DNA from: Burkholderiales bacterium
Lineage (GTDB): Bacteria > Pseudomonadota > Gammaproteobacteria > Burkholderiales > SG8-39
Reading direction: 5' to 3'
Assembly (NCBI GenBank): GCA_014860355.1
Contig: JACZJV010000188.1
Location: forward strand, 1 to 54,094
DNA: 54,094 bases
Shown here one piece after another: positions 35,536 to 42,490 of this stretch. The stretch's first letter is position 1, and each line of letters begins with the position of its first letter. The notes beneath the pieces were generated by a model. That model saw nothing but the letters and a program-made list of their open reading frames with translations. It made no database searches and was not told where the DNA came from. The translations under genes were made by a program, and so were the position numbers.

Positions 35536-36116
35536 TGAAAACGCTCCCGAACCAAACAGCATCCGAGAGCGCCCCCAGCAAGGCGAATATTATCACCAAG
35601 CCACAGATTTATCTTGCTGGGAAGATCGGCAAGGGCGACTGGCGGCACGCCCTTATCCCTGGCCTGCGTGAGCGCACGTGGTCCGACGGACCAATCATCA
35701 CGCCGACCTATCAATACGTCGGACCGTTCTTTGTTTCGTGCGATCACGGCTGCCTTCACTATCCAAATTCCCATGGCGCTATTGGTCGCGAGGATTGTTG
35801 CGAATCCACTATTACCCAGCAACAAGTTATCGAGAGCAACAATGCCGTGCTTACGAAAGCCGATCTAGTTTTCGCCTATATCACGGCGACCGATTGCCAC
35901 GGTACACTTTGCGAAATTGGATACGCGCTGGCGCTACGCAAGCGAATCGTTGTCACCTTCGCGCCTGACATTGATGCGGCTGATTTTTGGTTTTCCGCGT
36001 TGCAGTGTCACGCCGTTTATCACGCAGTCCGGCCGTGTTGTCTGCAAACAATCGTCGCCGACGAAATCAGGAAGGCGACCACGCCGACCCGTGGCAGGAG
36101 GCGCGCGCCATGCTAA
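35535..36116 (+). CDS. Nucleoside 2-deoxyribosyltransferase-like protein
   Basis: This 193-residue protein has a beta-strand start PQIYLAGKIG, as in the nucleoside 2-deoxyribosyltransferase superfamily (IYLAGPI type), and the later motif ADLVFAYITATDCHGTLCEIGYALALRKRIVV, in which D..GT..EIG is the usual active-site pattern with a Glu nucleophile candidate. Several cysteines (CDHGC, DCCES) sit in an insert. Such proteins recycle deoxynucleosides in salvage or, on mobile elements, may modify nucleotides; the function here is not known. It overlaps the genes on both sides, so it is part of the replication operon. Confidence 0.65.
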   Translation: MKTLPNQTASESAPSKANIITKPQIYLAGKIGKGDWRHALIPGLRERTWSDGPIITPTYQYVGPFFVSCDHGCLHYPNSHGAIGREDCCESTITQQQVIESNNAVLTKADLVFAYITATDCHGTLCEIGYALALRKRIVVTFAPDIDAADFWFSALQCHAVYHAVRPCCLQTIVADEIRKATTPTRGRRRAPC

Positions 36117-36892
36117 CCCCAGACTTGAAGCAAGCCGGCGCATTCCTCGCACTGTTGGACCCGACCACGCAGCAATTTACCTTCCAGACTGTTGACGATC
36201 TGAAAGAACGCAAGCGCAAGGACCTTGTGCGCGCGCTGACCGGCACACTGGAACAGCACGATCCCGAACTTACGCGCCTGTCGGCGCAAGGCGCAGGGGT
36301 ATTCGTGAGCGTGAACGCGACCGATGGCCGAGGCCGACGCCTTGCGAATATCCAGCGATTGCGCGCGATCTTCCAAGAGGCGGACAAGCCTGGCGCGAAG
36401 GTCCCGCCGCTGGAGCCGCATATCGTTGTCGAATCGTCGCCGGCAAAGTTTCATCGCTATTGGCTGATCGATGCCGCCACCGCTCCGAAGGTTAGCGAAT
36501 GGCTTGCAGTCATGCGGCGCATGGTCGCGGATTGGGATTCAGACCCGAACGCCAAGGATGCCGCGCGCGTCCTGCGCCTACCGGGATTCCCACATCAGAA
36601 AAATCCCGACAATACGCACACGGTTCGCATCGTGGCGCGATCTTCGCGTGCGCCCTATCGATGGACAGAAATCATCGCAGCCATTCCACCGTTACAGCTT
36701 GTGATCCCGGACTATCGCGCCGTCAAAGGCAAGGGTATCGACCGCCCGCTAGAACTCAAGTCTGCACTAGCTGCCCTCAATCCGGATGCATCCTACGCCG
36801 ATTGGCTTGCCGTAGGGATGGCACTGCACCACGCCGACAACAGCGGCGGCGAAGGGTTCGCCCTCTGGGACGATTGGAGCGCACATGAGTAG
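36110..36892 (+). CDS. RepB-like/archaeo-eukaryotic-type DNA primase, upstream half
   Basis: This 260-residue protein has the AEP-type primase core seen in plasmid RepB and island primases: VFVSVNATDGRGR, RLRAIFQEADKPG (acidic metal-site motif), PHIVVESSPAKFHRYWLID and DAARVLRLPGFPHQKNP. After about residue 215 a PriCT-2-like domain begins (LAALNPDASYADWLAVGMAL, WDDWSAHE) but stops in the middle. The rest of this domain opens the next frame. The start is supported by CAGGAGG upstream. It is probably needed for replication of the excised element. Confidence 0.8.
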   Translation: MLTPDLKQAGAFLALLDPTTQQFTFQTVDDLKERKRKDLVRALTGTLEQHDPELTRLSAQGAGVFVSVNATDGRGRRLANIQRLRAIFQEADKPGAKVPPLEPHIVVESSPAKFHRYWLIDAATAPKVSEWLAVMRRMVADWDSDPNAKDAARVLRLPGFPHQKNPDNTHTVRIVARSSRAPYRWTEIIAAIPPLQLVIPDYRAVKGKGIDRPLELKSALAALNPDASYADWLAVGMALHHADNSGGEGFALWDDWSAHE

Positions 36893-38732
36893 CCTGTATC
36901 GACCTGGCGAATGCGCTGCCAAATGGGAAAGTTTCGGACACTACAGCGGCGCGCCTGTGACCTTGGGGACCGTATTCGCCTTGGCAAAGGAAGCAGGCTG
37001 GGATTGGCCGACCGAGCGCGCACTGCTCGCGGAAACGGCGAAGGCGATCTGTAAAGCCACCGTCGCGGCGGCGGCGGCGGACGCAAGCGCGTATCTCACG
37101 CCTGCCGCTATCGAGGCTTTCAAGATCGTTCGCGCCGAGGACCCGCTGACCTATGAGGCGCAACGAACCGAATTGAAAAAGGCGAACAAAGATATTCGCA
37201 TCGGCGCGCTGGATGATCTAGTGGGCAAAGTTGCCGACGATGGCGAGGGGAAGATTTCCCTATCGTCGAAACTGGCCGACCTCGCGTCGGACCGTTGCGA
37301 ACTCTGGCACGATACCGATGGCGACTGCTACGCGAGTTTCGACCGTGGCGAGCCGCCGCACCGCGAACACTGGCCTATTGGATCATCCGGCTTTCGCGAA
37401 TGGCTTTCATGGCTGGCGCATTTCGAACTTGATGCCGCGCCATCCGGCGACGCTCTGAAGTCCGTCCAGAATGCGCTTTCAGGCAAAGCCAAATTCGACG
37501 GCGAACAGCACGCCACCGCGCTACGCATCGCCAAGGATGAAGCCGGCCACTGGATTGACTTGTGCGACCCGGATTGGCGCGCTGTTCTGATTGAGCCCAC
37601 CGGCTGGCGCATCGTTGACCGTCCGGCCGTCCGCTTTCGTCGGACGAAAGCAATGCGTCCGCTGCCAGTCCCGCTGGCTGGCGGAAACATTGGCCTTCTA
37701 TGGCAGCTTGTGAATATTCCCGAGGAAGATAGGTTGTTCGTGCTTGCCTGGATGCTGGAAGCACTGCGCGCCGGCACGCCCTTTCCAGTGCTGGAATTGA
37801 TTGGGGAACAAGGCAGCGCAAAGAGCACCACGCAGCGGGCGCTACGCACATTTATCGACCCGAACAGGGCCATGCTGCGGCCGGCGCCGAAAACCCGCGA
37901 GGATGTTTTCGTCGCGGCCGGCAACAATCACGTTGTCAGTCTGGAAAATCTCTCAGGACTATCCGCCGAATTTTCCGATGCGCTATGCGTGCTTTCCACC
38001 GGTGGCGGGCAGGCGGCGCGGCAGCTTTACACGAACGACGAAGAAAATATCATCAAGGCGCATAACCCGGTAATTCTGAACGGCATAGGCGCAATTATTA
38101 CCCGGCCTGACCTGCTCGACCGCGCGATAGTGATTTGCCCACCGGTTATCGAACAGCGTATGACCGAGGCCGAACATGATGCACTATTGGAACAACACGC
38201 GCCGGCGATCATGGGCGGACTGCTCGACTTGCTTGATGCCACGCTCGCGGAATTGCCTAACGTCAAAATCCCACGCGACAAGCTGCCGCGCATGGCCGAT
38301 TTTACTTTTCTCGGCGAGGCTATGAATTGGATACTCGGCGGTGAGGAATTTAATTTTCTCGACCGCTATATCGGCCATCGGCGCGAGGCGACCCAGCGAA
38401 CAATTGGGGCAAGCCCTGTCGCGGCCGCGTGTATTCGCTATATCGAGGCGGGAAAATCGTTCTTTGGGCCTATCGGAAAATTGCTGTTCGAATTGGAAGC
38501 CTTTGCAGGCGACCACGAACGCGGCGACTACTGGCCGCGCAGTGCCAAAGGCATGGGCGATTCATTCCGCCGTATCTGTCCGGCGCTGCGGCAGCTTGGA
38601 ATTGATGCCACGATTCAATCGAAGGCCATGCGCGACGGGGTACATTGCACTTTGCGACCCGGCAGCTATGAAATTGTCGCTGTTGCCCCAATCCCGCGCA
38701 ATCCGGCATTGGCGATAGTCGCCAGTGTGTGA
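36885..38732 (+). CDS. P-loop helicase of the replication module, with the C-terminal half of a PriCT-type domain
   Basis: This 615-residue protein begins with YRPGECAAKWESFGHYSGAP and VTLGTVFALAKEAGW, which normally complete the PriCT-2 domain started in the upstream gene. The main part is a D5/SF3-like ATPase: Walker A LIGEQGSAKSTT near residue 305, a Walker B-like VVSLENLSGLS, a sensor-like VLNGIGAIITRPDLLDRA. Elements of this type often encode primase and helicase as one protein; here they are in two frames overlapping by 8 bases (ATGAGTAG). It probably unwinds the element origin. An inverted TTCAC repeat lies directly after its end. Confidence 0.8.
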   Translation: MSSLYRPGECAAKWESFGHYSGAPVTLGTVFALAKEAGWDWPTERALLAETAKAICKATVAAAAADASAYLTPAAIEAFKIVRAEDPLTYEAQRTELKKANKDIRIGALDDLVGKVADDGEGKISLSSKLADLASDRCELWHDTDGDCYASFDRGEPPHREHWPIGSSGFREWLSWLAHFELDAAPSGDALKSVQNALSGKAKFDGEQHATALRIAKDEAGHWIDLCDPDWRAVLIEPTGWRIVDRPAVRFRRTKAMRPLPVPLAGGNIGLLWQLVNIPEEDRLFVLAWMLEALRAGTPFPVLELIGEQGSAKSTTQRALRTFIDPNRAMLRPAPKTREDVFVAAGNNHVVSLENLSGLSAEFSDALCVLSTGGGQAARQLYTNDEENIIKAHNPVILNGIGAIITRPDLLDRAIVICPPVIEQRMTEAEHDALLEQHAPAIMGGLLDLLDATLAELPNVKIPRDKLPRMADFTFLGEAMNWILGGEEFNFLDRYIGHRREATQRTIGASPVAAACIRYIEAGKSFFGPIGKLLFELEAFAGDHERGDYWPRSAKGMGDSFRRICPALRQLGIDATIQSKAMRDGVHCTLRPGSYEIVAVAPIPRNPALAIVASV

Positions 38733-38776
38733 ACTTGCGTACTTGGTGAACTTCGTTCCCTATTGTAAGGGTCTGG
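38729..38776 (-). repeat. TTCAC-paired repeat, copy C (inverted)
   Basis: On the minus strand this reads CCAGACCCTTACA, then GTTCACC and GTTCAC with TTCAC cores 17 bases apart: an inverted copy of 32953-33001. It starts within the last codons of the helicase gene. Placement right after the replication genes fits an origin or operator. Confidence 0.6.
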
Positions 38777-38786
38777 GGGAAGAGCC

Positions 38787-39149
38787 ATGCCCCCTACCCA
38801 TTATGGCCACTCGTACATTTTTCAAAAATCTCCAAGTAACTATTTGATGTTAACGCCTTGCACACTGGCAGCAATCACCGATGCGGCGGCGCGGTGCGTG
38901 CCGATAGGCGGCATAGCGGCGGCGGCGGGACTGAGCAAAGCAGAATGGAAAGCGGCGCTACGGGACGAACATGAAGCCGTTCGCCTGGCCGTATTGCGCG
39001 GCCGCTTGCTGGCCTTTATGGAAAATGCTGAGTCGCTGGGCCTGTGCAGCAGTCGCTACGGTAAGGCGGCCGTTGCGCTATTTATCTTGCAGAAGGACCA
39101 TTCGTGGCCTTCAAGAGGGCGAGGTCGGCCTCGATCAACGCCTCGATAA
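38787..39149 (+). CDS. Hypothetical protein of the element
   Basis: This frame encodes up to 120 residues. A helical, Ala-rich central region (LAAITDAAARCVPIGGIAAA, AGLSKAEWKAALRDEHEAVRL) looks like a helix-turn-helix DNA-binding domain, similar in style to terminase-small-subunit or phage regulator N-termini. The C-terminal tail is basic and Pro-rich (SRGRGRPRSTPR) and overlaps the opposing gene by 68 bases. ATG 38850 (MLTPCTLAA) may be the true start. Function unknown. Confidence 0.5.
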   Translation: MPPTHYGHSYIFQKSPSNYLMLTPCTLAAITDAAARCVPIGGIAAAAGLSKAEWKAALRDEHEAVRLAVLRGRLLAFMENAESLGLCSSRYGKAAVALFILQKDHSWPSRGRGRPRSTPR

Positions 39150-39318
39150 GGCGGCGCGCCTTCATTTGGCCGCGAGGGTTGTTCTTGAATCCACGCATCG
39201 CCGAGCGCGCCTTGCCTTCGGGTGTGGTCGGTCCCTTCGTTTTGTCCCAAGGCCGCCATCGTTGGATTGCCTGCGCCTGTTGCGCCCGCTGTTCTGCGGT
39301 CCATTGTCGTGCAGCCAT
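39082..39318 (-). CDS. Small conserved phage/island protein (RWKPWE..TGP.TPEGKAR type)
   Basis: This 78-residue basic protein carries WTAEQRAQQAQAIQRWRPWD and TKGPTTPEGKARSAMRGFKN, a pattern I recognise from short uncharacterised proteins of prophages and genomic islands. It has no known function. It is the only gene of the element on the minus strand, overlapping the end of the previous gene tail to tail. Confidence 0.6.
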   Translation of the reverse strand: MAARQWTAEQRAQQAQAIQRWRPWDKTKGPTTPEGKARSAMRGFKNNPRGQMKARRLIEALIEADLALLKATNGPSAR

Positions 39319-39425
39319 GCTTTATCTCTAATTTTTGGAATTGTTCTAATTTTAAACGACGCGGCGATGGGACGCCACCGGCTTGGCGGCGCATAATTAC
39401 AGGTCATTTTCAATGAGGATAGATA

Positions 39426-39728
39426 ATGAGATGGCCTCAATCGCTAATTGTTTTCGCTGCCATTGCTATCTCACTACTTTTAGCAGCGTGTGGTGAAAAG
39501 GATAATCCCGACGAAGCGATCTTTACTCTTTATTCGAGCGCGCCGTCGGACCAATTCTTTCGCGGTCACGAAGCTACCTTTGATGCTTACTTGAAATCGG
39601 AAGATGCTTTCTGGAATGCCAAAAAATGTGAAAGGGTCGCACGTCTATTGCAAGAGAATTGGCAAGCCGAAGTCTCAAAAACTATTAGCGTAAGATTTTG
39701 GTGCGAGAAGGGCCGATACAGAAAATGA
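39426..39728 (+). CDS. Putative lipoprotein
   Basis: This 100-residue protein has a type II signal peptide: MRWPQ, a hydrophobic stretch and lipobox LLLAACG, giving Cys at about residue 22. The mature part (about 78 residues) has a CERVARLLQENWQAEV helix and a second Cys near the C-terminus (FWCEKG), suggesting a disulfide. No family is recognised. The region is A/T-richer than the chromosome. It precedes a second lipoprotein gene, as in entry-exclusion or surface cargo modules; that comparison is speculative. Confidence 0.65.
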   Translation: MRWPQSLIVFAAIAISLLLAACGEKDNPDEAIFTLYSSAPSDQFFRGHEATFDAYLKSEDAFWNAKKCERVARLLQENWQAEVSKTISVRFWCEKGRYRK

Positions 39729-39757
39729 AATTCCCACGAATCTCTGAGGGCGGCACG

Positions 39758-40090
39758 ATGCATAAAGCAATTTTGATGATGTTACTGGCTGTTGTAACAG
39801 TCATGCTTACCGTCACGGCTTGTAGCGCGGGGGCTAAATACAAAGTTGGTTATTACCTCATGCCCTCCGACAGCACAGACCCTAGCAAGATCGTCATGGT
39901 TGTCGGAGTGGGCAATACCACCTACAAGGTATTCACACACTTCCTTTCCGCCGGAAAACTTACACAAGCGCAGGACTATAAGAGTCTACCCATAACAACA
40001 GTCGATACTGGGTATGTGGCTATAAAGCCTCCTAACATTGACGGGGCATTTTCACCAAATAAATATCTTTCTCGCACAGTGGATAAGTGA
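39758..40090 (+). CDS. Putative lipoprotein
   Basis: From ATG 39758 this is a 110-residue protein with a strong lipoprotein signal (hydrophobic MLLAVVTVMLTVTACSAG, Cys at about residue 22). The mature part is beta-rich (YKVGYYLMPSDSTDPSKIVM, then TTYKVFTHF). GAGGG precedes this start; an in-frame ATG at 39725 would put 11 residues ahead of the signal. No known domain is seen. Confidence 0.65.
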   Translation: MHKAILMMLLAVVTVMLTVTACSAGAKYKVGYYLMPSDSTDPSKIVMVVGVGNTTYKVFTHFLSAGKLTQAQDYKSLPITTVDTGYVAIKPPNIDGAFSPNKYLSRTVDK

Positions 40091-40092
40091 AT

Positions 40093-40197
40093 ATGAAAAG
40101 AGCAATACTGAGAAAGCCGATTCTGGATCCCGCTCAGGCGCTCCAATTCGCCTCAGGATCGACTCATGCAGGCTCGGCAAGGTGGCGCACTAGCTAA
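40093..40197 (+). CDS. Possible 34-residue small ORF
   Basis: ATG 40093 to TAA 40197 encodes MKRAILRKPILDPAQALQ followed by a short hydrophilic tail. The phrase LDPAQALQFASG resembles the start of small plasmid or island partition-associated proteins, but the frame is too short to judge. There is no clear ribosome site. Confidence 0.25.
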   Translation: MKRAILRKPILDPAQALQFASGSTHAGSARWRTS

Positions 40198-40245
40198 TCC
40201 TGTGGCGAGTCTGGTGAACTGCGGATAGCAAAGCGTCTCTAAACG

Positions 40246-40482
40246 ATGGAACCACCACAAAAGAAAAAGGACTGGCTGGGGCATGATGATGATCACCCCT
40301 GGCTGAGTACGCTGGTATATGTATTAATAATTCTCGCCCTTCTTGGGCCTATTGTTGTTGGCGTGATTTACGCTATAAAAGGTTACTTTGTGGCATGGGA
40401 AAAAGGGGAGTGGCTTAGCATTGGGATACTAGTTTTCGCGGTGGTATTCCTCGTGTGGCTAGAGCCTCCGCGGAAGAAATAA
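40246..40482 (+). CDS. Small membrane protein, two predicted spans
   Basis: This 78-residue protein has a charged N-terminus (KKKDWLGHDDDHPW), two hydrophobic helices (about 21-47 and 56-73) and a basic end PPRKK. This layout suggests an inner-membrane hairpin with both ends in the cytoplasm. No family is recognised. It belongs to the element's cargo block, between the lipoprotein genes and the nuclease. Confidence 0.55.
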   Translation: MEPPQKKKDWLGHDDDHPWLSTLVYVLIILALLGPIVVGVIYAIKGYFVAWEKGEWLSIGILVFAVVFLVWLEPPRKK

Positions 40483-40528
40483 GCGCCTATTAACCATCAT
40501 CGGATGCCATTTAGGTGGCCTTTTTCTC

Positions 40529-41011
40529 ATGAGCCGATTCTTTTCAACAGTGGCAACCACCCTAGCGGTGGCTCTTTCCTTTCCGGGATGGGCTGACACC
40601 ACCAACGGTCTAATCGTATCTGTACACGATGGCGACACCCTGACCGTCCTGGTTGGCAAGCAGTAGGTAAAGGTGCGGCTGGCCGAAATAGACGCGCCGG
40701 AATTGCGCCAGCCTTTCGGGCGTCAATCAAAGCAATCCCTAGCCGATCTATGCTTTCAGGAACAAGCCAAGGTCGAGCAGATTTCCCGTGACCGCTACGG
40801 GAGGTCAGTCGGCAAGGTCGAATGCCGCAACGTGGACGCCAGCGCGCATCAAGTCGCCACCGGGATGGCCTGGGTATATGTCCGATACAGCAAGCCCGAT
40901 AGCCCCCTGTATCCCCTTCAGGACGCAGCCAAGGCTGCAAAGCACGGACTGTGGGCAGATAATGAGCCTGCGCCTCCGTGGGAGTGGCGTAGTCGGGAGA
41001 AAAAGCGATGA
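40529..41011 (+). pseudogene. Secreted thermonuclease (SNase family) interrupted by an amber codon
   Basis: Read through, this is a 160-codon Staphylococcal-nuclease-like protein. It has a signal peptide ending near PGWAD, then IVSVHDGDTLTVLVG (metal-binding Asp), VRLAEIDAPELRQPFG (Arg and Glu of the active site), RDRYGRSVG (second active Arg), ATGMAWVY and AAKAAKHGLW. A TAG replaces codon 46 at 40664-40666, in the strand where homologs continue without a gap (VGKQ*VKVRL). All other family features are intact, so the mutation is recent, or the stop is read through. Its TGA overlaps the next start. Confidence 0.8.
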
Positions 41012-41436
41012 ACTGGAAAATTGATCACCAGCTGCTTGCGTTAGCCTGCCTTGCGCTTGCCGCACCCAATTGGACGGGCGCATACGCTGGCCCTTCTGAT
41101 TACCAATGTGAAGTCTTAGAGCACTTGGACTTGAGTGATAGCGGTGAACTAAAGCGCCCACCGCGCCCCATAATGATTGGTCAGCGATTCGCTATCGATC
41201 GGCAAACGGCGCAGATTGTAGGGCCTGGCCTAGGGTTATGGAACAACCCGAGGGTTAAGTTTCAGATGGTCAGCAAAAACAACAGCCAAAACCACTTTAT
41301 ATTGCTAGGTCGTGAGCCGGGCGGCCAAGGTACAGAGCACTTTACATATATTCAGGTAACGGAGTTCGCTGACGGCCCTGCCAAGCCTTTTATCGTTCTG
41401 TCTGGGTCATGGGTAACGTCGGGGATTTGTAAGTAA
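41008..41436 (+). CDS. Secreted hypothetical protein
   Basis: This 142-residue protein has an N-terminal signal peptide (LLALACLALAAPNWTGAYAG, likely cleavage after AYA). The mature part contains two Cys (YQCEVLEHL near the start, SGICK at the end), suggesting a disulfide-closed periplasmic fold. The gene starts inside the nuclease stop (ATGA), so the two were one operon. No family recognised. Confidence 0.65.
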   Translation: MNWKIDHQLLALACLALAAPNWTGAYAGPSDYQCEVLEHLDLSDSGELKRPPRPIMIGQRFAIDRQTAQIVGPGLGLWNNPRVKFQMVSKNNSQNHFILLGREPGGQGTEHFTYIQVTEFADGPAKPFIVLSGSWVTSGICK

Positions 41437-41747
41437 CTTCTGCGGCGTCGGCAGGCAATAGCCGAAATTCGAAAAAAAATTTAAAAATCCGTCTGACCCT
41501 TCGTCGTAGCAATCGGCGAAAATGCGGATGGGGGTACCCCCCCCTAGAAATTTTTGCGCGCGCCCAAGAGCAAGGGTTAGCCAAGAGACACGCGACGCGA
41601 AAAGCCCATGTACCCCCCTCGCCTTGGGACACTGGTGGGACATTGCGGCGCAAATTTGGGCAAAAGCCGAGAATACGCGGCAACAGTAACAGACTGATTC
41701 GACTGCGTTTGAGTGTTGCTGACTATTGCCCATTTCTCGAATCACGC
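41437..41747. other. Non-coding right end of the element
   Basis: No convincing gene is seen here. The stretch contains an A-rich patch (41470-41490), a G5/C8-type run at 41532-41544 and the two GGGACA motifs listed separately. It ends at the attachment core. Confidence 0.5.
41626..41644 (+). repeat. GGGACACT / GGGACATT pair near attR (possible arm sites)
   Basis: The two 8-mers start at 41626 and 41637, 11 bases apart, the same spacing as the inverted pair at 33104/33115. They lie about 105-120 bases inside attR, a distance usual for integrase arm sites. Confidence 0.4.
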
Positions 41748-41794
41748 GACTGTTAATCCGCAGGTCCCAGGTTCGAGCCCTGGTCGGGGAGCCA
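41748..41794 (+). repeat. attR core: duplicated 3' 47 bases of tRNA-Asn
   Basis: This stretch is identical to 32797-32843. It lacks the 5' half of the tRNA, so it does not make a tRNA. It marks the right end of the element. Confidence 0.93.
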
Positions 41795-41822
41795 CCCATT
41801 ACTCGAAGCGATTCATGCGCTT

Positions 41823-41848
41823 AGCCCAGCCATCACGGCCGGGCTTTT
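41823..41848 (+). terminator. Original terminator of tRNA-Asn, displaced by the insertion
   Basis: AGCCCAGCC (41823-41831), loop ATCAC and GGCCGGGCT with TTTT after it form a stem with one mismatch. It lies 28 bases after attR, where the tRNA terminator would be in an empty site. Confidence 0.6.
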
Positions 41849-42014
41849 CCATTTTGGGGTTTTTGTGGGAGGGGCCCGGTCTGGGCTGCAAGCGTACGCC
41901 CGCCTTGATATTCAGTTTGATTCGCGGCACGATGCCTTGCTCGTTTGACAATGGAGCGGGTACTAGACATCGCCGTCCCGCGCGCAGGCCGCAATTACAG
42001 ACCAGGGGGAATGT

Positions 42015-42488
42015 ATGGCCCATATCAAGAGAATCGACCATGTGGCAATCGCCGTGCGGGACGCCGACCAGGCGACGCAGCAGTTTGTCAGTCTGTTGAA
42101 TGCCGTCCCGATTCGAACAGAAATTCTTCGCGAGAAAGCCGGCGACGTTAAGGTCTCCTATTTGCAAATCGGGGAAAATGTGCTTTCACTAGTGCAGTCC
42201 ATGGTTGCCGACGGGTTCATCAATCAGCACATCGCCAAACATGGCGAGGGACTACATCACATGGGCTTGGAAGTGGACGACCTGGAGGAGTTCATCGCTG
42301 AAGTGGAAGGCAAGGGCTTCAAGATTCCCCTGCGCGACGAATTCACCAACCGCAGTGAAGTGGTTTTGCGGCCCAAGGACGCGGCAGGGGTCGTGCTCCA
42401 GGTTTTGCAGTGGAAAGGCGGCAGCGATGCGAGCGTAGAAGACCGGATCGAGCGCATTCGGAAACTGCAGAACCGGCCGGACAACTGA
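42015..42488 (+). CDS. VOC superfamily protein, methylmalonyl-CoA epimerase-like
   Basis: This 157-residue glyoxalase-fold protein has two beta-alpha-beta-beta-beta modules. IDHVAIAVRD gives the first metal His (about residue 8), and GEGLHHMGLEVDDLEEFIAE the second His pair. The last strand, GVVLQVLQW, has Gln where methylmalonyl-CoA epimerases usually have the metal Glu, so activity may differ. The length and overall pattern fit the epimerase (propionyl-CoA/methylmalonyl-CoA interconversion) better than glyoxalase I. A short C-terminal extension (VEDRIERIRKLQ) is unusual. AGGGGG precedes the ATG. Confidence 0.8.
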   Translation: MAHIKRIDHVAIAVRDADQATQQFVSLLNAVPIRTEILREKAGDVKVSYLQIGENVLSLVQSMVADGFINQHIAKHGEGLHHMGLEVDDLEEFIAEVEGKGFKIPLRDEFTNRSEVVLRPKDAAGVVLQVLQWKGGSDASVEDRIERIRKLQNRPDN

Positions 42489-42490
42489 AG

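Larger units (their letters stand above)
32844..41794 (+). mobile_element. Integrative element of about 9 kb in tRNA-Asn
   Basis: The element is bounded by the 47-bp tRNA duplication. The integrase gene is next to attL and reads away from the tRNA, followed by an HTH-like gene, a replication module (primase and helicase) and a cargo of lipoprotein, membrane and secreted proteins. The cargo part (about 39.4-41.7 kb) is visibly richer in A/T than the flanking chromosome, which supports transfer. No structural phage genes, terminase, relaxase or conjugation genes are seen. It resembles a phage-satellite or mobilizable genomic island more than a prophage. A premature stop in the nuclease gene suggests early decay. 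Confidence 0.9.

Noticed and set aside
32844-41794. Complete prophage or CRISPR-related locus
   Set aside because: No capsid, tail, terminase or lysis genes and no regularly spaced repeat-spacer pattern are present.
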